Shown here: one piece after another, positions 17,354 to 26,335 of the stretch
Layout of the letters: each line of letters begins with the position of its first letter
Numbering within the stretch: the first letter of the stretch is position 1
Assembly: GCF_000013205.1 (NCBI RefSeq)
Contig: NC_007775.1
Location: 1,236,501-1,300,500, forward strand
DNA length: 64,000 nucleotides
Origin: Synechococcus sp. JA-3-3Ab
GTDB lineage: Bacteria; Cyanobacteriota; Cyanobacteriia; Thermostichales; Thermostichaceae
Reading direction: 5' to 3'
Notes under the pieces: generated by a model
Database searches by the model: none
Seen by the model: the letters and a program-made list of their open reading frames with translations, nothing else
Told to the model about the DNA's origin: nothing
Translations under genes and position numbers: made by a program

Positions 17354-18022
17354 TACGATGGCGGCTCGAAGACTTGACTCTATGGGTAGTGTCTGAGATC
17401 CAAAATTTATCTTGATTTACTCTAAACTTGGGGCAGCCAAGACGATGGCTTTTCCTTGGGATCTGCCTTGGCTGGTTTGGGGTTGAGGCTCATTGACAAC
17501 TCTCTCTGAAATCAGCCTCAAAAGGTTTCAGAAATGGATTAGCAGGCTGTTTGATACCTTGCCGGGCCAGCCTCTCCGATAGATTTCTACAGACAAAATA
17601 GGCATCTGTAGCGATGTAGAGTGTATCAAAAAACATGTTTCTTATCTCAGTACAATCTGGTTAACGATTGAGAGAGCATGACCGATCTTGCTTGCTTTTT
17701 TCTGTCCTATTGATTTAAGTTTTGAGTAACGGAATCGCCTTATTTTAGTAACATCTGCCCGTAAATCGGCGAGCTGACAGAGGCCGGAACTGAGGAACCG
17801 CTGGCGGTAGCTCAAGGACAAGACTCAATAAATTTAGTGAATCAAATAGCCGCTGAAAGTCTGGATTTTAGGTTGCCAAAACCTTTACGGAAAGGCTTTT
17901 CTACTGGTATGAATAAAGTGCTGTTTGCAGCAAGGTCGGCTTCGTACTGTGGGAAGCAAGCTTGATGCGACAGCAGAAGCGAAGATTCTGACAGGGCATC
18001 AACTTATGGTGTGGGGTTTGAT
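17354..18022. other. AT-rich gene-free region, possible decayed insertion
   Basis: These 670 bases are clearly AT-richer than the surroundings. The only frame that looks at all protein-like is a 48-codon minus-strand frame from ATG 17636 to 17490 (MFFDTLYIATDAYFVC...). I cannot assign it to a family; it could be a transposase scrap. The last 150 bases must contain the promoter of the sigma-factor gene. A direct copy of the dispersed repeats was not found here. Confidence 0.4.
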
Positions 18023-18979
18023 ATGGCGGAGAATCTTGAGCTGCAAGACGCAGTGGGGCGTTTTTTAAAAATCATTGGGCGCTACTCGTTGCTCACCGCT
18101 GAGGAAGAACTGCATCTGGCCCACCAAGTGCAGCGGATGATGGCCCTTCTGGAGCAGCGGCGGCAGCACGAGTCGCTGGAGGATTGGAGCCGACGGCTGG
18201 GGATCCCTTTAGAGGAGCTGCAGCAGATCCTGCGGCAGGGGGAAGCGGCCAAAAAGCGCATGGTGGAATGCAACCTGCGCCTGGTGGTGTCGATTGCCAA
18301 GCGCTACCGCAACCGCGGCTTGCCGTTCCTGGATCTGATTCAAGAGGGCACCATTGGCCTCACCCGCGCCGTGGAAAAATTTGATCCCACGCGGGGGTAC
18401 AAGTTCTCCACCTACGCCACCTGGTGGATCCGGCAGAGCGTGAACCGCGGCATCCAAAACAAAGGGCGCCTGATCCGGCTGCCCGCCCACATGTACGAGA
18501 AGGTCTCCCAGGTGAAGCGGCGCTACCGCGAGCTGTCCGCTGAGAAGGGATCCCGGCCTGCCGCAGAGGAAGTTTTCGATTCGCTGGATATTGGCGACAA
18601 CTACCGCGAACTGATCACCCGCCACATGGCCGAGATCCGATCCCTTAATGTAGGGGTAGGCGACGAGGACGGCACCGAGCTGCAGCACTTTATCCCTGAC
18701 GAGGACAACGATCCCATCGAACATCTGAATCGGGTTGCCCATTGCGAGGAAGTGCGCGCCCTGGTGAGCCAACTGAGCGAACGCGAGCAGCAGGTAATTG
18801 TGGCCCGCTATGGGCTGGATGGGTCGAAGGGCCTGACGTTGCGGGAGATTGGGGAGCACATCGGTCTTTCGCGGGAGCGAGTCCGGCAAATTGAGCGGCG
18901 GGCCCTGCGGAAATTGCGGCGGCTACAGCAGGAATACTCCACCCCCAAGGCCGGCAGACAGCTCAACTCCCCAAGCTAA
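18023..18979 (+). CDS. RNA polymerase sigma factor, sigma-70 group 2 type
   Basis: The 318-residue product has region 1.2 (VGRFLKIIGRYSLLTAEEELHLA), the core region 2 (NLRLVVSIAKRYRNRG, FLDLIQEGTIGLTRAVEKFD, FSTYATWWIRQSVNRG), region 3 (RLPAHMYEKVSQVKRRYREL) and region 4 (LTLREIGEHIGLSRERVRQIERRALRKLR). The absence of a long region 1.1 and the length match the nonessential SigB/C/D/E-like group of cyanobacteria, which reprogram transcription in response to light, carbon, nitrogen or heat. Which paralogue it is cannot be settled here. ATG 18023 was chosen; a GTG at 18011 is in frame. It ends 17 bases inside the convergent gcvT gene. Confidence 0.93.
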   Translation: MAENLELQDAVGRFLKIIGRYSLLTAEEELHLAHQVQRMMALLEQRRQHESLEDWSRRLGIPLEELQQILRQGEAAKKRMVECNLRLVVSIAKRYRNRGLPFLDLIQEGTIGLTRAVEKFDPTRGYKFSTYATWWIRQSVNRGIQNKGRLIRLPAHMYEKVSQVKRRYRELSAEKGSRPAAEEVFDSLDIGDNYRELITRHMAEIRSLNVGVGDEDGTELQHFIPDEDNDPIEHLNRVAHCEEVRALVSQLSEREQQVIVARYGLDGSKGLTLREIGEHIGLSRERVRQIERRALRKLRRLQQEYSTPKAGRQLNSPS

Positions 18980-20099
18980 CTGGAGCCTGCCCTCTGTAGA
19001 ACGGCTTCTTCACCACTTCAGCAGGACGGCGCTGGCCCCGAATCTCAATCTCTAGCCGGGATCCCACCTTAGCCCAAGTTGAATCCACATATCCCAGGCC
19101 GATGCCATAGCCCAAAGTGGGAGAATGGGTGCCGCTGGTTACCCGGCCGATCGGCTCAGGGGAGTTGGGAGCGTAGATGGCATAGCCGCGGCGGGGAATG
19201 GCTCGCTCCAACAGCCGAAACCCCACCAGACGGCGCGGGATCCCTTGCTGGCGTTGGCTTTCGAGGGCAGGCTTGCCGATGTAGTCCCCTGGATTGCTGA
19301 CCAACCAGCCCAGGTCGGCTTCCAGGGGGGTGGTGCTCTCATCTATGTCTTGCCCGTAGAGACAGAAAGCGGCCTCCAGGCGCAGCGTATCGCGGCAGCC
19401 CAGTCCACAAGGCTGTACCCCCGCCTGCACCAGTTGCTCCCAGAGCCAAAGCCCGTCGGCAGGGCCGAGCAGGAGCTCAAAGCCATCCTCTCCGGTGTAG
19501 CCGGTGCGGGCCACAAAGACCCCTGCCCCTGAGGATCTCTCTTTTCGAGTCGCAAACTGCCCGTGTTGAAACCGGCGCAAAGCCCTCAGGGATCCCGCCA
19601 AAAAAGGCTGCAAAACCTCTTCGGCTGCCGGCCCCTGCACCGCCAGCAACACCTGAGACTCGGTGTGATCTTGAAGTTCCAGGCCGGGGATCCCCTGCTG
19701 ATGGAGCCACTCCCAGTCCTTTTGGCGGGTGGCCGCGTTGACGATCAGGCTCCAGTGCTCCAGCTCGCCTTCTGGTGGGTGCCGGTAGAAGATGACATCG
19801 TCCACAATGCCCCCTAGGGGGTTTAGCAAAACCGTGTAGCGAGCGGATCCCACCGCCACAGCGCCCAGATCGCTGGGCACCAGACGGCTGAGGTGGGATC
19901 CCAGCTCCGGCCCCCAGAGGTCGAACTTGCCCATGTGGGAGATGTCGAAGACGCCTGCCCGCTCCCGCACCGCCCGATGCTCAGCCACCACCCCCTGATA
20001 CTGCAGCGGCATTTCCCAGCCGGCAAAGGAGACAAACCGCGCCCCCAAGGCTTGGTGCAGGGGAAACAGGGGGGTGCGTTGCAGGGGAGTTGAGCTCAT
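18963..20099 (-). CDS. gcvT: Glycine cleavage system T protein (aminomethyltransferase)
   Basis: It transfers the methylene group from aminomethyl-lipoyl GcvH to tetrahydrofolate, releasing ammonia, and is needed for photorespiratory glycine breakdown. The 378-residue protein has FVSFAGWEMPLQYQGVVAEH, VFDISHMGKFDLWG, the folate-binding region GIVDDVIFYR, VARTGYTGEDGFELL, and the C-terminal VTSGTHSPTLGYGIGLGYV. ATG 20099 is preferred over an upstream TTG at 20120. The other gcv genes are not adjacent. It diverges from gloA with 66 bases between the start codons. Confidence 0.95.
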   Translation of the reverse strand: MSSTPLQRTPLFPLHQALGARFVSFAGWEMPLQYQGVVAEHRAVRERAGVFDISHMGKFDLWGPELGSHLSRLVPSDLGAVAVGSARYTVLLNPLGGIVDDVIFYRHPPEGELEHWSLIVNAATRQKDWEWLHQQGIPGLELQDHTESQVLLAVQGPAAEEVLQPFLAGSLRALRRFQHGQFATRKERSSGAGVFVARTGYTGEDGFELLLGPADGLWLWEQLVQAGVQPCGLGCRDTLRLEAAFCLYGQDIDESTTPLEADLGWLVSNPGDYIGKPALESQRQQGIPRRLVGFRLLERAIPRRGYAIYAPNSPEPIGRVTSGTHSPTLGYGIGLGYVDSTWAKVGSRLEIEIRGQRRPAEVVKKPFYRGQAPVSLGS

Positions 20100-20165
20100 C
20101 CACGGATCTCTAGGAGTCAAGGACTAGAATAAACGCAACGTCGCCCATTTCTTGGAGCTCGTCCC

Positions 20166-20600
20166 ATGCGTCTTCTCCACACCATGATCCGCGTTGGCAA
20201 CCTAGAGCGCTCCTTGCAGTTCTACTGTGACGTTCTGGGGATGCACTTGCTCCGCAAAAAAGACTACCCCAGCGGGGAGTTCACGCTGGCCTACGTGGGC
20301 TATGGCGACGAATCGGAAACGGCGGTGCTCGAGCTAACCTACAACTGGGGTACCGACCACTACGAGCTGGGCAACGGCTACGGCCACATCGCCATCGGCG
20401 TCGAGGATATCTACAGCACCTGTGAGGCTATCAAAGCCCGCGGCGGCAAAGTGGTGCGCGAGCCCGGGCCCATGAAACACGGCAGCACCGTGATCGCCTT
20501 TGTCGAGGATCCCGATGGCTACAAAATCGAGCTGATCCAGATGGGATCCCTGCAGGAGCAGGGTGCCGCCCCCGAAAGAACAGCTGCCGCCTCTGCCTAA
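20166..20600 (+). CDS. gloA: Lactoylglutathione lyase (glyoxalase I)
   Basis: It converts the methylglyoxal-glutathione adduct to S-lactoylglutathione. The 144-residue protein has the full single-domain pattern: [20 protein letters not shown] with the first metal-binding His, [36 protein letters not shown] with Glu and His ligands, and [20 protein letters not shown] with the last Glu. All four metal ligands appear present. The C-terminal 15 residues are an Ala/Gly-rich addition. Confidence 0.95.
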   Translation: MRLLHTMIRVGNLERSLQFYCDVLGMHLLRKKDYPSGEFTLAYVGYGDESETAVLELTYNWGTDHYELGNGYGHIAIGVEDIYSTCEAIKARGGKVVREPGPMKHGSTVIAFVEDPDGYKIELIQMGSLQEQGAAPERTAAASA

Positions 20601-20624
20601 ACTTGCCAGAAGCGGATCCCCCAC

Positions 20625-21716
20625 CTAGTTGGCGGATCCCCCCACCGTCAACTTGCCCAAGACGTTGATGTCGAAGGTGAAGTTGATCGTCACCGAGTTG
20701 CCTTCATAGGCCTCAGGCAGGGGCAAAAAGGGCGCCGCCCGCTGAATTGCTGTCAGCGCTGCGTCGTCGGTTTGTTGGCTGCCGGAAGTGCGGGCCAGGC
20801 GAATGCTCTGCAGCTCGCCCCCCCGGCCCACTGTAAAGATCACCACTGTGCGGCGGGAGGTGCCGGTCTGGCCAGGGATCCAATTCTGCTCCACTTTGCG
20901 TTGCAGAGCTGCCAGCCAAGGGCCCCAGTCCACATTGGCCCGCGCCGCCACGCTGGGGGGGTTGGGAGCCGATTGGGTGGGGTTGGCCAAGCCGCTGGCT
21001 CCTCTGCCCTGGATCCCGGCCCCATCACTGGGAGCGGAAGCGCTGAGGGGCGGCCCCAACTGGGAAGCATCGGAGGGCCGCTCGGCAGGGAGAACCTCCG
21101 TCGGCGGTTGGGGAGCAGGCGCAACAGGCTGCAATTGGCTGGGATCCGAGTCCCGCTCCCTGGGCTGCACGGGTAGAGGCTCGGCAGTGGGGGGGCGGGT
21201 GGGAGCCGGCGGAGCAGGGGGAGCAGCCGCCACCGGTGGCGGAGTCTGGGTGGGAGTGGGCCGAGGAGGAGCCGGAGGCGCAGTTGGCGTAGGGGGTGGG
21301 GTAGATCGAGGAGTGGCCAGAGCAACTTCCGCCGGAGCAGGGGGTGGAACAGGGGCAGGCGGCTGCGGTTGCGGCGGCTGGGGTTGCGGCGGAGGAGGTG
21401 GGGGAGCCTCCTGGCGAGGAGCAGCCTGGGATTGGGGTGGACTGCCCTGAGAAGGGGGGGCTTCCGCCCGCTCGCCCCCATCGCGGGAATCCACTTCCGA
21501 AACCAGCTCTGCTTCTTCCGGCGGCTTGAGATCTTCTGGCTCTAGCAGGATAAACTCAATGGCCTCTTGTTCTTGCTGGCGAAGTGGCCAAAATCGACTC
21601 CAGTAGAGCAAGGCCAGCAGCGCCAGCACGTGCAGCAGCAAGGACAGCGCCACCATCCAAAAAAAGTCGCGCGCCTCTTCCTCGCGGCGGCGCTGTTCAA
21701 CCCAGATGCTGGTCAT
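20625..21716 (-). CDS. TonB-family energy transducer
   Basis: The 363-residue protein has a short cytoplasmic N-terminus, one membrane helix (FFWMVALSLLLHVLALLALL), a very long Pro-rich periplasmic spacer of about 170 residues, and a C-terminal TonB domain (WLAALQRKVEQNWIPGQ, VIFTVGRGGELQSIRLARTSG, DDAALTAIQRAAPFLPLPEAY). TonB couples the proton gradient to outer-membrane transporters. ExbB/ExbD are not adjacent. I used ATG 21716; a TTG lies two codons upstream. Confidence 0.88.
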   Translation of the reverse strand: MTSIWVEQRRREEEARDFFWMVALSLLLHVLALLALLYWSRFWPLRQQEQEAIEFILLEPEDLKPPEEAELVSEVDSRDGGERAEAPPSQGSPPQSQAAPRQEAPPPPPPQPQPPQPQPPAPVPPPAPAEVALATPRSTPPPTPTAPPAPPRPTPTQTPPPVAAAPPAPPAPTRPPTAEPLPVQPRERDSDPSQLQPVAPAPQPPTEVLPAERPSDASQLGPPLSASAPSDGAGIQGRGASGLANPTQSAPNPPSVAARANVDWGPWLAALQRKVEQNWIPGQTGTSRRTVVIFTVGRGGELQSIRLARTSGSQQTDDAALTAIQRAAPFLPLPEAYEGNSVTINFTFDINVLGKLTVGGSAN

Positions 21717-21783
21717 GACCAAGCTTGCCCCTTCTTACAAACCTCTCAACACACCGAGTTCTCTTGCTGCAGACTCGGCCAAA

Positions 21784-21832
21784 GGACTCCGTCTCGCTGA
21801 CGCGAGAGTGCTCCGCACTGCTGGCGCAAGCA
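21784..21832. repeat. Dispersed repeat, copy 2, with a degenerate second unit
   Basis: GGACTCCGTCTCGCTGACG plus CGAG, followed at once by GTGCTCCGCACTGCTGGCG plus CAAGC, a diverged second unit of the same family. It lies in the 260-base gap between the divergent tonB and VOC genes. Confidence 0.65.
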
Positions 21833-21975
21833 GATTACACGCTAGCTAGTGTTATAGCATCCGAGCGGTTGGGCTTCCTGCGCAAAGGCGTACAGTCGGC
21901 ATTCCACCTGGCAGCAGCCGTTCTAAAATCGCCTACCTTGATAAAGAGCGAGGATCCCGATTTGCAGGAGAGCCC

Positions 21976-22455
21976 ATGGAACCCATCTGCTTTCATCTGG
22001 CCTTTCCGGTTGCCGATCTTGCCTTGGCCAAGGCCTACTACGGCGAGGGCTTGGGCTGCGAGGTCGGTCGAGAAACCCCTGCCGCCGTCATCTTGAACCT
22101 GTATGGCCATCAACTGGTGGCCCACCTCACCCAGGAAAAGCTGACGCCCCAGCGGGGCATCTACCCCCGCCACTTTGGCCTGATCTTCCCTGCCCAGGCA
22201 GATTGGCAGGCGCTGGCCGAGCGGGCCCGCACGCGGGGATTGCTTTTCTATCAGGAGCCACGCTGGCGCTTTGTCGGCACCCCCCTGGAGCACGGCACCT
22301 TCTTTTTGCAGGATCCCTTCTACAACCTGCTGGAGTTTAAGTACTACCGCTACCCTGCCGCCATTTTTGGAGAGCGGGAATGGGCTTTGGTCGGGGATAC
22401 TGCTTTCCATCCCTCAGGCCAACAGCTTCCGGATCGCTCTCCCAGCAGTGCGTAG
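21976..22455 (+). CDS. VOC/glyoxalase-fold dioxygenase-like protein
   Basis: The 159-residue protein has two halves of the vicinal oxygen chelate fold: ICFHLAFPVADLALAKAYYGEGLGCEVG at the N-terminus with a metal-binding His, and TFFLQDPFYNLLEFKYYR near the end with a metal-binding Glu. The substrate is unknown; the family includes extradiol dioxygenases and glyoxalases. The TAG stop is 18 bases before the TTG start of the next gene, so cotranscription is likely. Confidence 0.8.
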   Translation: MEPICFHLAFPVADLALAKAYYGEGLGCEVGRETPAAVILNLYGHQLVAHLTQEKLTPQRGIYPRHFGLIFPAQADWQALAERARTRGLLFYQEPRWRFVGTPLEHGTFFLQDPFYNLLEFKYYRYPAAIFGEREWALVGDTAFHPSGQQLPDRSPSSA

Positions 22456-22472
22456 CAAACGGGAGGAACACC

Positions 22473-23330
22473 TTGGCCACTCAACCCCTACACTCTAGCC
22501 CTGGGCGCGGCCCCATTTGGCAGATGGATTTCAACGCCGTCCCACTGCGGGATGGGCAGGGGCGGCGGGTTTGGGAGCTGCTGGTCTGCGATGCCAGCGG
22601 CCAGTTGCGCCAGGCCAAGTACTGCAGCAACCAAGAGGTCAATAGCACCTGGGTAGCCCAACAGTTGCGCGGCTATCTGGAGGCAGCCCCCCAGCCGCCT
22701 GCAGCCATTCGCGTCTTCCGAGCCCGCATGAGCTCCATCTTGCAGCGGGCCTGCAACGCCGCCGGGATCCCCATGCTGCCCAGCCGTCGGGTCTATGCCC
22801 TCAAGGCCTGGATGCGAGAGCGGGCAGAGCAGGTTTACCCCCAAGAAACCCAGTTCACCTACAGCCCTGAGCCCCCTGTAGAGCCGGAGCCGCCGGATCC
22901 CATCCCCCTGCCGGATAAGTTGCAGGGGGAGCGCTGGGCGTTCGTGACGCTGCGGGCCAGGGATCTGCGGGAAGCCGAGACCTGGCCAATGGAATTCGGC
23001 GAGCTGTTCCCGGTGAACTGGGAGGCCTGGGCGCCGGACACGATCATTCCCGGCTTGGTGATTGCCTCGCGGCGGGCTTTGCCCATAGCAGCTTGGCTGA
23101 GCGGTATGGAGCCTGCTTATTTGCATGTTGCCGAGGGACGGCTGCTGTTCGAGGCTGGCCTCAACGATTGCTATCTGTTTGCGCAATTAAAAGATGAAAA
23201 GCTGCGGGCGGAGGCAGAAGGCTTTGCCCAGCGACAACGCCAAGCCCAAGGGATCCATTTCCTTGCCATCCAGAGCGATTTCCGGGCCCAGTCCTTCGCC
23301 GGCTTTTGGCTGATGCAGTACCCTCTCTAG
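22473..23330 (+). CDS. Tab2/Atab2-family RNA-binding protein
   Basis: The plant and algal relatives bind the 5' leader of photosystem I (and II) mRNAs and are needed for their translation; the family is cyanobacterial in origin. The 285-residue product reads IWQMDFNAVPLRDGQGRRVWELLVCD, then AIRVFRARMSSILQRACNAAGI, PSRRVYALKAWMRERAEQVYP, and ends GIHFLAIQSDFRAQSFAGFWLMQ. I set the start at TTG 22473 (M-ATQPLHS) because GGGAGGA lies at 22461-22467, five bases upstream; the frame is open further upstream but overlaps the VOC gene. Confidence 0.87.
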   Translation: MATQPLHSSPGRGPIWQMDFNAVPLRDGQGRRVWELLVCDASGQLRQAKYCSNQEVNSTWVAQQLRGYLEAAPQPPAAIRVFRARMSSILQRACNAAGIPMLPSRRVYALKAWMRERAEQVYPQETQFTYSPEPPVEPEPPDPIPLPDKLQGERWAFVTLRARDLREAETWPMEFGELFPVNWEAWAPDTIIPGLVIASRRALPIAAWLSGMEPAYLHVAEGRLLFEAGLNDCYLFAQLKDEKLRAEAEGFAQRQRQAQGIHFLAIQSDFRAQSFAGFWLMQYPL

Positions 23331-23543
23331 AACAGTTGTCGGCCTGTCTGCCCCGCCACTCGCTCCGCCCCAGTTGCCTGGGCAGCCCGCAAACCCTTGC
23401 GTGAATCCTCAGGCTAGCTATGTTTGCGAGGCAACACAAAAATGGTATCAACGCCTCTGCGAGCGCCTCGCCAAAACCCGCAAAGGCTGATTCTTTCGTT
23501 GACCCGCTCGATGCCTTGCGCCACAAGGCTTTCAGGCCTCTCA

Positions 23544-23568
23544 CCCCCCCTCTTCGGGGCCCTTTTTT
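23544..23568 (+). terminator. Possible intrinsic terminator
   Basis: CCCCCCC-TCTTC-GGGG-CC followed by six T residues, downstream of the Tab2 gene. The stem is short, so the assignment is weak. The rest of the 23331-23601 stretch shows no gene. Confidence 0.35.
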
Positions 23569-23601
23569 GCCACCTTCGACCGACCCCCTCGCAAATAGGC
23601 C

Positions 23602-23630
23602 TTGCATTCCTTGCCCTGCTTGGGTTTAAT
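23602..23630 (+). promoter_or_regulatory. Candidate promoter of the CRISPR array
   Basis: TTGCAT at 23602-23607 and TTTAAT at 23625-23630 are separated by exactly 17 bases, and the predicted start would fall at the first repeat (23640). The position and orientation match a leader promoter reading rightward. Confidence 0.5.
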
Positions 23631-23639
23631 AGGGGTAGA

Positions 23640-24130
23640 GTTCCCCCTTCGGGGGGATCCCTAGAAATTGGAAACTATAACGCTCGGCAGATCGCTGGGC
23701 GTTGAGAGCCAGTTCCCCCTTCGGGGGGATCCCTAGAAATTGGAAACGCAATCGGGCGAGCGTTTGGATAGTCGGCAACTTCGCTGTAGTTCCCCCTTCG
23801 GGGGGATCCCTAGAAATTGGAAACTTTGCCGGTAGCTTTGGACTCATGGTTTCCTCCTTTCTGTAGGGTTCCCCCTTCGGGGGGATCCCTAGAAATTGGA
23901 AACTTTAGCCATCCATCGTATTCCTCAGGAATACTAGGGCGGTTCCCCCTTCGGGGGGATCCTTAGAAATTGGAAACCTCAACGATGGCATAACGGAGCT
24001 CATAGTAATCTCCGCAATGTTCCCCCTTCGGGGGGATCCCTAGAAATTGGAAACGCCCAGGGAGTTTAAGAACTCCCGGGCTTGCTTTAGCCACGCGTCC
24101 TCAAGTTCCCCCTTCCGGGGGATCCCTAGA
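23640..24130 (+). CRISPR. CRISPR array, 7 repeats and 6 spacers, no cas genes nearby
   Basis: Six 36-base repeats begin at 23640, 23712, 23789, 23868, 23942 (one substitution, CCTTAG for CCCTAG) and 24019. A seventh, at 24105-24130, has changes in the stem and has lost its 3' part. The repeat begins GTTCCCCCTTCGGGGGGATC, so CCCCCTTCGGGGG forms a tight hairpin, and ends AGAAATTGGAAAC. Spacers are 36, 41, 43, 38, 41 and 50 bases. The -GGAAAC end (compare the common ATTGAAAC handle) and the decayed right-hand repeat both suggest transcription left to right. Flanking genes are the Tab2 gene and menC, so any processing and effector proteins must act in trans. Confidence 0.96.
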
Positions 24131-24208
24131 TAGGGTGTAGGTTGGCCAAGTAAGCGGCTCCCTCTTCCTTGGGGGGAAACTAGCAGCGGGGATCCCCAGG
24201 TGTTGAAC

Positions 24209-25210
24209 ATGCGCTTTGCGTTTTGCCGATACCGGCGGCCTTTCCGCCAGCCCTTGCGCACGCGCTACGGCCTGTGGTCTATCCGCGAAGGGATCCTGGT
24301 TCGGCTGACGGACGCGGAGACGGGAGGTCAGGGCTATGGGGAGATTGCCCCCATCCCCTGGTTGGGCAGCGAGACCGTAGAGGAAGCGCTGGCATTTTGT
24401 CAGCAGTTGCCCCCTGAGCTGTCGGAAGCAGAGATCGAGAAGATCCCGGCAACCTTGCCCGCCACGCGCTTTGGGCTGGAATGCGCCTGGCTGGCCTGTC
24501 GGGATCCCGGCTGGCTGGCAAGGGATCTCTCCGGGCTTTCCTGGTGTGGGCTTTTTGGGAAAACCCCACCCTCAGGTTCCTACCCCGCCTACAAGGTCAA
24601 GGTGGGGGTGGAGCCTCTCGAGCAGGAGGTGAAAAAGCTAGAAAGCTGGCTGGAGCAGTTGCCCGCAGGATCCTGCTTGCGCCTGGATGCCAATGGGGGG
24701 CTGAGTCTGGAAGGGGCGCGGCGCTGGCTGGCCCTCTGTGACCGGATCAACCAAGAGTGGCCAGGCAAGATTGAGTTTTTCGAGCAGCCCTTGCCACCAG
24801 CGCAGCACGCCGATCTAAGCCGGCTGAGCTGGGAGTTTCAGACTCCCATTGCCTTGGATGAGTCCGTGGTTGGGCTGGAGCAGTTGCAAGCTGTCCACCA
24901 AGCCGGCTGGAAAGGGATCCTGGTGGTCAAGCCCTCCTTGGTTGGCTCCTGCCTTGCCCTTAGGGACTACCTCAGGCAACACCCTAGCCTAGATTTGGCC
25001 TTCTCCTCCGCCCTGGAAACGCCCATCGGCGCTTGGCATGGCCTAGTTTGGGCGGGATCCCTGCAGGCAAAAACAGCCCATCCCAGAGCCTTGGGATGGG
25101 GGGTGGGGGAGTTTTTCCAGGAAGGGGATCCCCTCACCCTGATCACGCTCTCAGCCCAGGAGCGGGCAGCCCTGATGCAGGCGGTGTGGGAGCGCCACAG
25201 CCAGCCCTAG
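24209..25210 (+). CDS. menC: o-Succinylbenzoate synthase
   Basis: This enolase-superfamily enzyme dehydrates SHCHC to o-succinylbenzoate in the phylloquinone (photosystem I electron carrier) pathway. The 333-residue product has the catalytic KxK as YKVKVG, the metal ligands DANGG, FFEQPLP and ALDESV, and the second catalytic Lys in LVVKPSL. N-terminal [15 protein letters not shown] is also family-like. I used ATG 24209; GTG and TTG codons lie just upstream in frame. Its stop overlaps the convergent prfB stop by four bases. Confidence 0.92.
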   Translation: MRFAFCRYRRPFRQPLRTRYGLWSIREGILVRLTDAETGGQGYGEIAPIPWLGSETVEEALAFCQQLPPELSEAEIEKIPATLPATRFGLECAWLACRDPGWLARDLSGLSWCGLFGKTPPSGSYPAYKVKVGVEPLEQEVKKLESWLEQLPAGSCLRLDANGGLSLEGARRWLALCDRINQEWPGKIEFFEQPLPPAQHADLSRLSWEFQTPIALDESVVGLEQLQAVHQAGWKGILVVKPSLVGSCLALRDYLRQHPSLDLAFSSALETPIGAWHGLVWAGSLQAKTAHPRALGWGVGEFFQEGDPLTLITLSAQERAALMQAVWERHSQP

Positions 25211-26335
25211 ACGGCGGCGGCTTGCTTGGCCCGTTCCTGCCGCAGGTAGGCCTGGATAAAGTGCATCAGCTCCTCCGGTTCGCCATTCATAAACGCCTCG
25301 ACATTGTAGGTTTCGGCGTTGGTGCGGTGGTCTTTGATCAACTTGTAGGGATCGAAAGTGTAGGTGCGAATCCGACCCCCAAAGCCCTGGGTCACCATCT
25401 CACCCCGGATCTCGGCCAGCTTTTGCCGGCGCTTTTCTTCCTCAAGCTCGATCAGCTTCGCCTTCAGGATCTGGATGGCCCGCTCCTTGTTTTGCAGTTG
25501 GGAGCGCTCTTCGGTGCAGCGCACGGCAATGCCGGTGGGCTTGTGGATAACCCGCACCGCCGTTTCCACCTTGTTGACGTTTTGGCCCCCTGCCCCGCCG
25601 GAACGAGAAGTCTCGAACTCCAGATCCTCCATCCTCAGCTCGAACTCATTGTCCTCCTCCAGGATAGGCATGACCTCAACGCCGGCAAAGCTGGTCTGGC
25701 GCTTGCCGTTGGCGTTAAAGGGGCTGATGCGCTCCATGCGGTGGTTGCCCTTCTCGGCGGAAAGATACCCGTAGGCATAGGGACCTTCAATCAGCAGGGT
25801 GGCCGACTTGATGCCGGCCTCTGCCCCTTGCGAGTATTCCGAAAGCGTGACCTTGTAGCCCTGGTTTTCCGCCCAGCGGGTGTACATCTTCAGGAGCATC
25901 TCCGCCCAGTCTTGGGCATCGGTTCCCCCCGCGCCAGCGGTGATGGTGAGGATGGCGCCGTTTTTGTCGTAGGGGCCCGAAAGCAGTTGCCGCAGCTCCC
26001 ATTGGCCGAGCTCCCGCTCCACCGCCGCCAGGGATCCGGACACTTCGGCCAACAGCTCCGGGTCCGGGTCTTCTTGCAGCAGCTCCAAGGCGCTGGCAGC
26101 ATCCTCTAGGCGATCCTTCCAGCGGTGGATTTGATCCCAGGAGGCCTTGAGGCTGTTGAGCTGTTGCAGGTGGCGGCGGGCCGCCTCGGCATCGTTCCAA
26201 AACTGCGGCTGCGCTGCTTCCTGCTCCAAAATGGCGATCTGCTGCTCCAGGTGGGGCAGGTCAAAGATAGTCCTGAGCACTGCTCAGGCGCGAGGTGAGC
26301 GATTCTAGGGTGCGTCTCAGATCGGCCAGTTCCAT
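25207..26335 (-). CDS. prfB: Peptide chain release factor 2, with programmed +1 frameshift
   Basis: RF2 releases peptides at UGA and UAA. Translation starts at ATG 26335 ([17 protein letters not shown]...) and reaches an in-frame TGA after 24 codons, at 26263-26261, in the context TAT CTT TGA C. The +1 frame continues as [14 protein letters not shown] to a stop at 25207, giving about 375 residues. CTTTGAC is the classical autoregulatory frameshift site, and an AGGA lies just upstream in the usual position. The body has the RF2 tripeptide in [11 protein letters not shown] and the catalytic [14 protein letters not shown]. The downstream frame alone would lack the proper N-terminus. Confidence 0.93.

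Noticed and set aside
23626-23847. 73-codon minus-strand frame within the CRISPR array
   Set aside because: It is made of repeat and spacer sequence; the repeated FLGIPPKGEL peptide is the CRISPR repeat read backwards.
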